From an uncultured Thermomicrobiaceae bacterium (GTDB lineage Bacteria; Chloroflexota; Chloroflexia; Thermomicrobiales; Thermomicrobiaceae): a stretch of DNA of 41,767 nucleotides. The position numbers and the translations under genes are program-made. Of this stretch, positions 1-7,757 are shown piece after piece. The stretch is taken from contig CALKCJ010000049.1 of assembly GCA_938082375.1 (NCBI GenBank), positions 1 through 41,767 of the forward strand, read 5' to 3'. The notes under the pieces are model-generated. The model was not told the DNA's origin, did no database searches, and was given only the letters and a program-made list of their open reading frames with translations. Position 1 is the first letter of the stretch; every line of letters starts with the position of its first letter.

Positions 1-867
1 TTGAAACGACCGGCACTGGTCCGAGGCCGTCGACCTCGATATGGTTCCGACAGTACCTATGAGGGCTTGAAACCCAACCAGGTTCGATATCCATCCGGAA
101 GTCACTTTCCTGTTCCGACAGTACCTATGAGGGCTTGAAACCTGCCCGGCTCCGCTGCTGGGCAGACATGCTCCTCCTGTTCCGACAGTACCTATGAGGG
201 CTTGAAACTCCTGCAGCTCCTGAAACTCCCTGATGACCTCGTCGTTCCGACAGTACCTATGAGGGCTTGAAACTCGGGCGTGGCTGCCCGGCGGCCCTCC
301 ACGGACAGCGTTCCGACAGTACCTATGAGGGCTTGAAACTCTCATAAGCCACCACGAGAGCAACCGGGGCACCAGGTTCCGACAGTACCTATGAGGGCTT
401 GAAACCACTCTCGGCCAGCGCCTCCAGCTCCTCGGCTAAGGCGTTCCGACAGTACCTATGAGGGCTTGAAACGAGCGCCAGCCCAATGCTGCTGAGCGTC
501 GTCTGGGGTTCCGACAGTACCTATGAGGGCTTGAAACTCGTCCACACCCGCTGTGGACGGGTGTTGCCGCCGCGTTCCGACAGTACCTATGAGGGCTTGA
601 AACGAACAACAGTTCTGATTGTCACGCGCAGTCCGAAAGTTCCGACAGTACCTATGAGGGCTTGAAACTTCCCCTCCCAAGGGGAGGGCGGGACGGGCGC
701 AACGGGTTCCGACAGTACCTATGAGGGCTTGAAACAAACGTCCCGAGCACCTCGACGCCGGCTGGGATCGGCGTTCCGACAGTACCTATGAGGGCTTGAA
801 ACGCGCCGGCCGAGAACTCGAGCCGGTACCCGCCCTCGTTCCGACAGTACCTATGAGGGCTTGAAAC
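1..867 (+). CRISPR. CRISPR array, 13 complete repeats plus an edge fragment
   Basis: A 30-nt repeat (begins GTTCCGACAG, ends GGCTTGAAAC) occurs 13 times without change, starting at 44, 112, 179, 244, 310, 376, 443, 508, 574, 639, 706, 773 and 838. The last 7 nt of another copy open the window. Spacers are 35-38 nt and all differ. The GTT...GAAAC ends fit the usual orientation with the leader to the left, and repeats are perfect on the left but decay on the right (903 onward), which also places the leader before position 1. The array is therefore cut at its leader side, and no cas gene is in the window. The subtype cannot be fixed from the repeat alone; type I or III is most likely for a GAAAC-ending repeat. 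Confidence 0.98.
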
Positions 868-902
868 AGTCGGGAGGCAAGTCGCGCAGTTCGCGCGCGA
901 CT

Positions 903-1066
903 GTTCCAACAGCACCTCTGGGGGCGTGAACCTCTGGTCGGGAGCAGGCCCCGGTTGCTCCGCGAGGGGTTTCGGCAGGACCTACTGCGCTCGAAATGAC
1001 CGCGTGCGCGGCTGGCGCTTGTGGGGTGACGCTTGGGTGCACTCAGTAGTCATGAGCGCTTAGCGT
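903..1066 (+). repeat. Three decayed CRISPR repeats continuing the array register
   Basis: After the last perfect repeat and a 35-nt spacer, 903-932 matches the repeat at 24 of 30 positions. After another 36 nt, 969-997 matches at about 20 positions if one base is gapped. After a further 39 nt, 1037-1066 matches at 17 of 30, mainly the CAGTA and ATGAG-GCTT blocks. Similarity falls stepwise while spacer-sized intervals are kept, as expected for the oldest, trailer end of an array. The first copy is secure, the second likely, the third tentative. Confidence 0.7.
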
Positions 1067-1124
1067 GGGTAGTCTAGCGATCGGTTGTTCGAGCGTTGGG
1101 TCGTTGCGGGACGTGAGACGAGTC

Positions 1125-1669
1125 ATGAGCGAGAAGAATACGCGAGCACCCACAGTCAGTACCTTCGCGATCCTCGCGATTTGTTGGCTCTTACGGTGTG
1201 GTGTGTTGTCGATCCAATGCTATTCTCGGCGCCCTCGCGGTTCACGTTTGTCGGCTGGGGTCTGATTTTGATAGCAGTGCTTGGTTGGAGGCTTGCGGAT
1301 CGGTGTGTTTGGGTGCGGTGGCTCATCGGTGTTTTGTGGTGTTCCCTCAGCCTTGGAACAGTCACGCTTGCCTAGGCCGATGAGTTACCCGAAGTATCCG
1401 TGCTCTCCGTGGTGCTCTCGGTCGTGTGGATCCTGCTTGGGGGATTGGTTTTCATTGGTCACAAAAGGGTTTTCTGGCTTGCGGTGATCTGGGCAACACT
1501 TTCTCTGGGTGGCTCGGTAACGGGGCTTCTTATGGGCGACCCTGAACAACAGGCGCCCGCGACCATTAGGTCGTTGCCGCATGCTGCCGTTCTGTTCGGT
1601 TTGTTGTACTGTCGGCGATCGCATTTTCGGACTTCGGCAGCTCAACCCTCTGAGTCCCCGAACCAGTAG
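1125..1669 (+). pseudogene. Broken gene for a small multi-pass membrane protein
   Basis: An ATG at 1125 opens a reading frame (MSEKNTRAPTVS...) that runs into a hydrophobic stretch and then loses sense near 1190. The next frame carries on with membrane-like sequence (FVGWGLILIAVLGW, WLIGVLWCSLSLG) to a TAG at 1373-1375. Past that TAG the same frame continues hydrophobic (VVLSVVWILLGGLVFIG, FWLAVIWATLSLGG) to a stop at 1669. Read through, this would be a protein of about 180 residues with four to six membrane spans, broken by one frameshift and one nonsense codon. The bases here are visibly less GC-rich than the rest of the window, which may indicate transfer. The alternative is two separate small membrane-protein genes, the second starting at GTG 1400. 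I do not recognise the family. Confidence 0.4.
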
Positions 1670-1737
1670 TCGAGCGGGATGCGAGGGCATCGAGGAACTC
1701 TCGGCCGGTGTCCACCTCGAGCGAAGGAGGTCCCTTG

Positions 1738-2154
1738 TTGCTGGTAGGGATCCTTGGGCTCGGTCCGATCGATCACATGGTGAATCGTCGCCTAGATCAG
1801 GCAGCCATCAGGGTCACCGCTGCCTGGAGGGCGGCGTGTGCAGCGCTCGAAGCCCAACTCTCTGCCGGTCGTCCTGAGACGTCCGCGCCGGTGTCGGATT
1901 GGACTCCCCCTAGCGAGATTGATTGCGGAGCCGGGACAGTACCGGTGCGACGATTTGCCGCTCCTAGGGTACTTGGCCGGGAGGCCAGCGGGTGGGTTTA
2001 CGCAGCGGAACGTATCGTCGAGTTCCAGAAAGCACCCCCTCGGTTCGAACTCCGCTGGCTCACACCACAGAGAGGTCCGGGTTTGGCACGTTCTAGTAGT
2101 GACCTTCGCAGTGGTCGCGAGCGTGCCGAGCCACTCGTTCGATATGAGCCGTAA
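1738..2154 (+). CDS. Possible unknown gene with strong ribosome binding site
   Basis: A textbook Shine-Dalgarno site (AAGGAGGT at 1724-1731) lies 6 nt before an in-frame TTG at 1738; another TTG sits at 1735. The first 45 residues look protein-like: a short hydrophobic start (LLVGILGLGP) and then an amphipathic Arg/Ala-rich helix (NRRLDQAAIRVTAAWRA). The rest, from about residue 50, is Pro/Arg/Ser-rich with no family resemblance and may be out of frame, so this could be a truncated relic. No function can be assigned. Confidence 0.25.
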   Translation: MLVGILGLGPIDHMVNRRLDQAAIRVTAAWRAACAALEAQLSAGRPETSAPVSDWTPPSEIDCGAGTVPVRRFAAPRVLGREASGWVYAAERIVEFQKAPPRFELRWLTPQRGPGLARSSSDLRSGRERAEPLVRYEP

Positions 2155-2261
2155 TCCGCTGAGACTGGGGAGTCTCCGGTACACTGCACTCGGGGTGCCA
2201 GCGGCGACGAGCGTTCCGTCTCAGATCGGATCCAGCTGCGGTATGGACACAGCCGGTTGCC

Positions 2262-2750
2262 TTGTATCCCTGGACGAGCCTCCTGGTGCTGGCCTTCGCG
2301 GCTTTCGGCGGTGAGCTGCTCGGTCGCGGGTTCCCGGCTAGGGCCTGGCCGGTCTTCCTCGCCCTGCTCCTCTTGAGCCTTGCCGACCTCGCGCTCAACG
2401 GGCTGCCGTCCCCGCTCCCGCCCGCGTCGACGCCCAGTCCACCGCTGCCGGCTGCGCGGCTCTACGGTAACCTCGTCATCCTCTGACCCAATGGCGAGCG
2501 ATTCATGCTGGGCGCACTGGACCTGCTCGTCTGCGCGGCCCTCGCCGTGCACCGGCGTCGCCGGGACGCTTCACCCGCCGCTGCGTTGCTCCCTGGCCCA
2601 GCAGCGATGGTGCTGGCGAGGATCTTCGTCCGCGTCAGCGAGCGGTAGCACTGGTTCTGCTCCTCCTGCTCGGTTGGCTCCTGAGCGACGCCATCAACAG
2701 GGTCCTCGCCTCGCGCACGTTGACAAGTTTTGTGGCGATATCGGTGCCTG
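2262..2750 (+). pseudogene. Remnant of a Leu-rich membrane protein gene
   Basis: From a TTG at 2262 one frame encodes two hydrophobic segments (LLVLAFAAFGGELLG, PVFLALLLLSLADLAL) and a Pro-rich linker, then hits TGA at 2484-2486. The same frame resumes (LGALDLLVCAALAV) to a TAG at 2646-2648. A different frame then gives another membrane segment (VALVLLLLLGWLLSDAIN). Three hydrophobic stretches in collinear order, interrupted by a stop and a frame change, look like one decayed gene. Two or three tiny genes are the alternative. The family is not recognised. Confidence 0.3.
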
Positions 2751-2777
2751 CCGTCCGGCGGCGCCGCTGCGCTGCAT

Positions 2778-2806
2778 GGCACAGAACGGCCTGGGAGTGC
2801 TATACT
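2778..2806 (+). promoter_or_regulatory. Putative promoter for the tRNA-Ser pair
   Basis: TATACT at 2801-2806 matches the -10 consensus well. A weak -35 (GGCACA, 2778-2783) lies 17 nt upstream. The predicted start is about 45 nt before the first tRNA. The -35 box is poor, so this is tentative. Confidence 0.4.
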
Positions 2807-2859
2807 GTGCCTGCGGGCCTGACGGCGACAGCCTCGCGAGTATGTCCCTGTCGGTGCGC

Positions 2860-2943
2860 GGAGAGGTGGCCGAGTGGTTGAAGGCGGCTGTCTTGAAAAC
2901 AGCAGGGCGAGGAGCCCCGGGGGTTCGAATCCCTCCCTCTCCG
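2860..2943 (+). tRNA. tRNA-Ser (anticodon UGA)
   Basis: The acceptor stem GGAGAGG pairs with CCTCTCC at 2936-2942, followed by discriminator G2943. The D-arm has the usual GGCCGAGTGGTTGAAGG form of class II tRNAs. The anticodon stem GCTGT/ACAGC (2887-2891/2899-2903) holds loop CTTGAAA with anticodon TGA at 2894-2896. A long variable arm precedes the T-loop TTCGAAT. CCA is not encoded. The tRNA reads UCA and, by wobble, other UCN serine codons. Confidence 0.95.
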
Positions 2944-2960
2944 CCGCAGATGCCCAGCAC

Positions 2961-3053
2961 GGGAAGGTGCCTGAGAGGTCGAAAGGGGTCGCCTGCTAAG
3001 CGATTGGGGCTGGCGTAAACCGGCCCCCGAGGGTTCGAATCCCTCCCTTCCCG
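2961..3053 (+). tRNA. tRNA-Ser (anticodon GCU)
   Basis: The acceptor stem GGGAAGG pairs with CCTTCCC at 3046-3052, discriminator G3053. The anticodon stem GTCGC/GCGAT encloses CTGCTAA with anticodon GCT at 2995-2997. A long class II variable arm and T-loop TTCGAAT follow. CCA is not encoded. It lies 17 nt after tRNA-Ser(UGA), so both are probably co-transcribed. It reads AGC and AGU serine codons. Confidence 0.95.
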
Positions 3054-3061
3054 CCCATGGG

Positions 3062-3088
3062 GTCAACCTGGGGTCAAACGGTCGTCAA
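3062..3088 (+). repeat. Three GTCAA repeats at exact 11-bp spacing
   Basis: GTCAA begins at 3062, 3073 and 3084, each about one helical turn apart, starting 9 nt after tRNA-Ser(GCU). Phased short repeats beside a tRNA 3' end can be arm-type integrase sites, but no integrase is nearby. ACGGT/ACCGT also forms a small hairpin across the last copy. Confidence 0.4.
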
Positions 3089-3090
3089 AC

Positions 3091-3272
3091 CGTGGTTCGA
3101 CTAAGACAACGCTCCCGCTCGGGTGAGCCAGCGGGGACATCCGTTATCGCACATCGGGCTGCAGCCGAGCCACTGTCCCCCCGGGTCTAAGCCTCAGCCA
3201 GTCCCTGCGTGAACACTTGCACGCCTCGGCTTCCGGCGCAGGCCAGGTGGGCGAGGCGCAGGGAAGCCCGGC
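3091..3272. other. Intergenic stretch with no recognised gene
   Basis: The stretch between the tRNA-associated repeats and the next minus-strand reading frame has no convincing coding sequence on either strand. I looked for a signal-recognition-particle RNA or RNase P RNA core and saw none. Confidence 0.4.
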
Positions 3273-3410
3273 TCACAGTGCCAAGAGAGCAAACAGGCTG
3301 ACGGCTGGCGGCAGGGTTCCGATTGGTGCACCACGTCTGGTGGTGAGAGGCCCGCCTCGCGCCAGGACGAAGCCCAGAGCGCTCAGGTTAGGCCGCAGCC
3401 CGCTAATCAC
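3273..3410 (-). CDS. Possible 45-residue protein downstream of the thioredoxin-fold gene
   Basis: A GTG at 3410-3408 lies 21 nt after the stop of the upstream minus-strand gene and is preceded by an AAAGGAAGG ribosome-binding-like site overlapping that gene's end. The product would be about 45 residues, with Leu/Ala-rich ends (NLSALGFVLA, AVSLFALLAL) and a polar middle. No family is recognised. It may be a small co-translated membrane peptide or chance. Confidence 0.25.
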   Translation of the reverse strand: MISGLRPNLSALGFVLARGGPLTTRRGAPIGTLPPAVSLFALLAL

Positions 3411-3431
3411 CAGCCGGCGCCTTCCTTTCGC

Positions 3432-3965
3432 CTACCGGCTACGGGGCGCTTGCGTGCGATCGACCCAGCACTCCGAGCACTCGTACGACACGAACTCGAG
3501 CCAGCTCCGGATCTCCTCTGGCTCCAGGAGCCGGTGCGCATGGTCGGCAAGCTCGACCTCGTACACTGTACCCACGCGGTCGGCGATGACCACGCCGGCC
3601 AACGGGCTACCATCGTTACCGACTAGCCCAAACCACTCGTGGATCTCGGTGTTGTCCGCCACCGCCACCGGAAACGGCAGCGCCGCCACGTCGCCCAGCA
3701 GCACTTCCGTCCCGAGCGGCAGCACCGCCACGACCTCCGCTGCCTCGGCGCGGATCGCCTCGATCCGCCCGGCGATCGCCCGCAGGTAGTCCAGGCATAC
3801 CGCGCAGGGCCACTGGTGGGTGAAGACCAGCGCCAGGTTGCGCCGCAGGTAATAGCGACGCGTGCTGACTGTGCCCTTACCCGCGGCCAGCGCAGTGAAA
3901 TCCGGGATCCGGTCGCCGCGTGCGACCGGTGGTCGCGTTCCTGTGCCGATCGGCTTGCTGCTCAC
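3432..3965 (-). CDS. Peroxiredoxin/thioredoxin-fold (AhpC-TSA-like) protein
   Basis: The 177-residue product has the layout of a redoxin: a short N-terminal strand with GDRIPDFTA (about residues 18-25), a central beta-strand LALVFTH and then a cysteine pair PCAVC (C54, C57) at the start of the next helix, where peroxiredoxins and thioredoxins carry the active-site thiol. A second pair (C163, C166) sits near the C-terminus and could resolve a disulfide or bind metal. There is no signal peptide, so it probably acts in the cytosol in peroxide reduction or disulfide exchange. The start is GTG at 3965 behind a GAGGAG site. The substrate cannot be told from sequence. The next gene upstream (GIDE-domain protein) is 40 nt away on the same strand. 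Confidence 0.7.
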   Translation of the reverse strand: MSSKPIGTGTRPPVARGDRIPDFTALAAGKGTVSTRRYYLRRNLALVFTHQWPCAVCLDYLRAIAGRIEAIRAEAAEVVAVLPLGTEVLLGDVAALPFPVAVADNTEIHEWFGLVGNDGSPLAGVVIADRVGTVYEVELADHAHRLLEPEEIRSWLEFVSYECSECWVDRTQAPRSR

Positions 3966-4005
3966 AGCCTGCTCCTCGCCTCTGGGTATGTCCCGGTTGC
4001 TCGTG

Positions 4006-4770
4006 TCAAAACAAGGATGCCAGCCACTGAACCACCCCGACGAGGAGTGTGCCAGCGGCTATGAGGAAGCCAGCGACAGCGCCGGCCAGGAGCAGGGACG
4101 ACTTCTGACGCAGATCCCTGGACAATTCTTCTTCCGAGCGAGAACTGATGAGGTAGCGGCGTAGCTGGCTCCCCTCGGGCGGCGGCCCGACGCTCCCGTC
4201 GTCTTGCAGCACGCCAAGCACATACGCCGGGTGGTCGACCAGGACGGCGTGCTCCACCTTCCGGTACCCGAGCGTGCGGCTGGCTCCAGTGCCCAACGCT
4301 ACCGTTATCCCTCCGATTGTCACCGTACCGGCTCCCTCCGCGGAGGGTTCGAACCGGTCGACGAGCTTCCTGGCGTCAATGTCCGCCCCGAACGGGTTGA
4401 CTGTGACCCGGCCGGTGGCGTCTTCCAGCTCGAAGGGCACACGCTGCTCGTTCTGCGAGACGACCTCCGAGCCCCGCTGCCGCGTGGTGCCTCCCTTGCT
4501 GGTGCGCCTCGTCTCCTCGTACTCGCGCGTCGTCACCGATCGAACGTACACGCAGGGGAGGCCAGCGATCTCGCTGGTCAGCGGTGTCGCACAACGAACA
4601 ATCCCTTTCAGTTCGACGAGTTCGCCCGGCAGGCGGTCGCCCAATTCGGCGATCGTCGAGGTCGGAACGAGCCGTACGAGGCTAAACTTGTGCTGCACCT
4701 TCCGGTAGCCGATGGCACAGAGGATGCCGGTACCCAGCGAGACCAAGAAAACGAACGCAACGAGTCCCAT
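4006..4770 (-). CDS. GIDE-domain membrane protein (bacterial homologue of the MULAN/GIDE module)
   Basis: The 254-residue product has one N-terminal membrane helix (residues 2-22) and one near the C-terminus (about 225-247). Between them is a soluble region with features of the GIDE/BAM domain: an early GxLVELKGIVR-like strand, a cysteine-containing LPCVYVRS strand, a basic segment, then FELEDATGRVTVNPFGAD, with two YRKV stretches. In eukaryotes this domain sits in a mitochondrial membrane E3 ligase next to a RING; here there is no RING. The domain is known in bacteria and archaea but its role there is unclear. The start ATG at 4770 has GAGAG 8-9 nt upstream. Family recognition is from motif pattern. 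Confidence 0.65.
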   Translation of the reverse strand: MGLVAFVFLVSLGTGILCAIGYRKVQHKFSLVRLVPTSTIAELGDRLPGELVELKGIVRCATPLTSEIAGLPCVYVRSVTTREYEETRRTSKGGTTRQRGSEVVSQNEQRVPFELEDATGRVTVNPFGADIDARKLVDRFEPSAEGAGTVTIGGITVALGTGASRTLGYRKVEHAVLVDHPAYVLGVLQDDGSVGPPPEGSQLRRYLISSRSEEELSRDLRQKSSLLLAGAVAGFLIAAGTLLVGVVQWLASLF

Positions 4771-4864
4771 GCGGTCGATCTCTCATCGCTCTGCACCGGA
4801 CCTACCTGACCGAGGTTCGGCAGCCTCAGCCACTCGCGAGCGTACGGGGTGACAGCCGCCCGCG

Positions 4865-7603
4865 TCAACTGGTGGCGCTGCGGATGACCGCGCGGATCTG
4901 GCTCCAGTGCTGCGCCTCCCGGGCAATACGGAGCGCGGCGTCGCGCTCGACCGGCGGGCCGAAGAGCTCGCCAGTCCCTAGCGTACAGCCGAGCCGGGTC
5001 AGCGGGACGAACTGCTCGAACACGTCGACCCCTTGGGCCAACGAGGTAAGGCCGAGATCCCGAGCGAGCCCAATCTGCGCGCGGGCAACGACGGACGCGG
5101 GGGAGTCGGTCCCGAACAGAGTGGTCAGCTCGCGGGCGATCGTGACACCGCTGACCTTGAGCTCAATGAACGAGAAGAGCGAGGTGCAGCCCCCGAAGCC
5201 CTCTACGAAGACCGGGCTACCCAGTGCCCGGAGCTGCCAAATCGTCTCCCGGCTTTCCTCGATGCCGAAGCTGAGGGCCGGTTCTGGCAGCCAGAAGCCC
5301 AACGACCCCGCCGGTAACCGCGTCTCGTCGAGGAGGCGAGCTAGGTCTTCGACTAGTCGGGGTTGTATGGTCTCGACGCCCGTAAGGTGGAGCAGGATGA
5401 TCAGCGACCCTGGCGTCTGCCGACTGGCCTCAGTCAGCCAACCGGCGGCTTCCCGGAGCGCCCACCGATCGATGGTGTCGACCAGTCCAGCCTCTTGGGC
5501 TACACTGATGACCTCGCCGACCGGTGCATATCCTCGATCCGGATGTGGCCAGTAGGGCACAGCCTCGAACCCGTAGAGTCGACCTGAACGGAACTCCACC
5601 ACCGGCCGGTAGCGCAAAGTCAGCTGATCGCTCTCGATTGCTTCGCGCAGCCGGGCGGCCAAGAGCGACCGCGTCGACGCTTCTTGGTACATCCACGGCT
5701 CAAAGACGACTGCCCGGTCGCGCCCCAGGGCCTTGGCCCGGTAGAGAGCGATGTCGGCGTCCCGCAGCAGGCGCGTGCCGTCGATCTCCTCTGGCGTGCT
5801 CACGGTGATGCCGATGCTGCAGCGGATCTCTACGACCTGCCCGTCGATTCGGATCGGGCGCCCCAGTTCCCGGGAGATCCGCTCGGCCATCACCAGCGCT
5901 GCGTGCTCGCCGGCACCGCGCGCGAGGACGACGAACTCATCACCGCCCAGCCGGGCGACCAGGTCGTCTGAACGCACGATGCGCAGGAGCCGGCACCCGA
6001 CTTCTTTGAGGAGCGTGTCGCCGGCCGGATGGCCGAGGGTGTCGTTCACGTGCTTGAAGCCGTCCAGGTCGAGCAGGAGCAGTGCCAGGGGCCGAGGAGA
6101 GCGCTGCGCTGCGGAACCGGCTAGCGCTTCGACCTCCTCGAAGAAGTGCGCCCGGTTTGGTAGGCCGGTCAGTGGATCGTAGAGGGCGAGCTGGCGAAGT
6201 CGCTCCTCCATCTGCTGGCGCTCGGTCACGTCGAGGGCGACCCCGATCACGCCGATCACCTGCCCGGACGGATCACGGAGAGGCTCCAGCCGCATCGAAT
6301 AGCTCCGGTCGGTGAAGCCGAACTCGAACTCTTGCGACTCGCCGTCGAGGGCACGGCGGTAGCGCTCGAGCAAAAACGCCTGGTGGTCACCGTCTTTCAC
6401 GATGTCGGCGACTGATTTCCCGATGAGCGTCTGGCTGTTCATTCCCAGGACTCTCAGTCCGGCCCCGCTGGCCGACGTGAAACGGAGATCTCGATCGGTT
6501 GTCCACAGGATCGCTGGTACCTGCTCGAGGACGAGCTGTAAGCGAGCCTCACGCTCAGCCAGCAGCTCTTGCACACGGCGGCGCTGCTCGACCTCCTCCT
6601 CGAGCTGTCGATTTGTGCCCCGAATCTGCGCAGCCGCCGTCGTGACCCGTGCAGTCTGTCGCATGGCGAGGGCAAGAAGGGAAGCCGTGATGATCCCAAA
6701 GGCGAGTGTCAGTTCAGGCAAGGGCGAAGACCTCCGGAGTACGGTGCCAGGTCTCTGCCTAGCAAACTCCTCATCGGCCCACAGCGTGCCAGCGATGGCG
6801 ATGGCGACCCAGGCGCCGAGCAGCAGCGTGACCGGGGCGAGCCAGCGCGGCCAGGGATATCCAGCCAGGCGCTCTGCGCGCCAGGCGAGAAGCAGGAGAC
6901 TGAGCCCCCCGGCGGTGGCTCCGAGGAAGCCAAAGATGAGCGTGCGGTCGTGGACGAGCTCCCGCACCAGTACCTGTTGTTCAGGAATGCTCAGGAGCAT
7001 GCCAGCGAAGCTCCCGCCGATGAACCAGCCGGGGAAGTCGAGAACGAGCGCGAGGAGCAGGTTCGCCGAGATGAAGGTGACAACTGCGCCGATGAGACAG
7101 AGGAGTCCCAACCGGAGCGGGCGTGTCGTCCGCTCCTCGGCGACCAGCAGGCCGAGACCCGCGAGGGCGATCACAACCCGAGACTCAAGGGAGGGTAGCC
7201 AGAGCCAGGCGAGGGTGAACGTTGCCGTCGAGCCACTGGTCAGGTGCCAGAGCGATGCGAGCACGCTCTCGCTGCCGAGGAGGGTGACGAGGAAAGCGAT
7301 TCGCCGAGCAGCTCGCCAGTAGCCGAGGAGCGCAGCGCCCATTCCCACGCCCCAGAGCGCGAGTCCAACGCCAGGCGGAGCCACGAACGACCAGCTAACA
7401 CCCGTGTACACGTCCGTAAGGCGGTGGGCCAGCAGCATGAGGCCGCTAGCGAACGTCAGCAGCGCGAGAGATAGGCCCAGTACCAGGGAGACGCTCTGCC
7501 AGCCACCCCTGCCAGGCCTGATGAGATGTCCCGTTCTGAAGCTGACCTGTGAAACCACGCTGCCCCGCCGTGACGCTCGATGTCCGCTTACGGCGAACAA
7601 CAC
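4865..7603 (-). CDS. Membrane diguanylate cyclase: PAS + GGDEF + degenerate EAL
   Basis: The 912-residue protein has six to eight membrane spans within about residues 35-320, a coiled-coil linker (325-355), a PAS domain (355-465), a GGDEF domain and a C-terminal EAL-like domain. The cyclase core is intact: GGDEF at about 553-557, with an RxxD inhibitory site (RSDD, 544-547) five residues before it. The EAL domain keeps its fold signature but not its chemistry: EAL reads EAV (680-682), the DDFG metal motif reads VEGFG (800-804), the KID motif reads KVSG, AEGVE reads AQGVD and QGY is lost. It should therefore make cyclic di-GMP and probably only bind it at the EAL end. The start is uncertain: TTG at 7603 or an internal GTG about 45 nt later. 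Confidence 0.9.
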   Translation of the reverse strand: MLFAVSGHRASRRGSVVSQVSFRTGHLIRPGRGGWQSVSLVLGLSLALLTFASGLMLLAHRLTDVYTGVSWSFVAPPGVGLALWGVGMGAALLGYWRAARRIAFLVTLLGSESVLASLWHLTSGSTATFTLAWLWLPSLESRVVIALAGLGLLVAEERTTRPLRLGLLCLIGAVVTFISANLLLALVLDFPGWFIGGSFAGMLLSIPEQQVLVRELVHDRTLIFGFLGATAGGLSLLLLAWRAERLAGYPWPRWLAPVTLLLGAWVAIAIAGTLWADEEFARQRPGTVLRRSSPLPELTLAFGIITASLLALAMRQTARVTTAAAQIRGTNRQLEEEVEQRRRVQELLAEREARLQLVLEQVPAILWTTDRDLRFTSASGAGLRVLGMNSQTLIGKSVADIVKDGDHQAFLLERYRRALDGESQEFEFGFTDRSYSMRLEPLRDPSGQVIGVIGVALDVTERQQMEERLRQLALYDPLTGLPNRAHFFEEVEALAGSAAQRSPRPLALLLLDLDGFKHVNDTLGHPAGDTLLKEVGCRLLRIVRSDDLVARLGGDEFVVLARGAGEHAALVMAERISRELGRPIRIDGQVVEIRCSIGITVSTPEEIDGTRLLRDADIALYRAKALGRDRAVVFEPWMYQEASTRSLLAARLREAIESDQLTLRYRPVVEFRSGRLYGFEAVPYWPHPDRGYAPVGEVISVAQEAGLVDTIDRWALREAAGWLTEASRQTPGSLIILLHLTGVETIQPRLVEDLARLLDETRLPAGSLGFWLPEPALSFGIEESRETIWQLRALGSPVFVEGFGGCTSLFSFIELKVSGVTIARELTTLFGTDSPASVVARAQIGLARDLGLTSLAQGVDVFEQFVPLTRLGCTLGTGELFGPPVERDAALRIAREAQHWSQIRAVIRSATS

Positions 7604-7757
7604 GCTGCCCTAAGTAAGACTACGACCAAGTGGACGAAACGCTGAAGTCCGGTCGATGGCCAGGTAGTCCTCTTTGGTTGAGGAAACTCGGCCGACACGC
7701 GCGTCTCGCAGGGCGTACTCGTGAAATCGGGCGCAGCGATTCTGAAAGGGGATTCGG

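Noticed and set aside
456-1042. Minus-strand reading frames across the CRISPR array
   Set aside because: They repeat the translated CRISPR repeat over and over and are products of the array, not genes.
1-1070. Search for cas genes next to the array
   Set aside because: Nothing resembling a Cas protein is encoded in the window; the leader side lies outside it.
3054-3430. Signal-recognition-particle RNA or RNase P RNA beside the tRNAs
   Set aside because: The conserved cores of these RNAs were not found on either strand.
7604-7757. Cyclic di-GMP riboswitch before the diguanylate cyclase gene
   Set aside because: No GEMM-like consensus or tetraloop-receptor pattern is visible in the short spacer.
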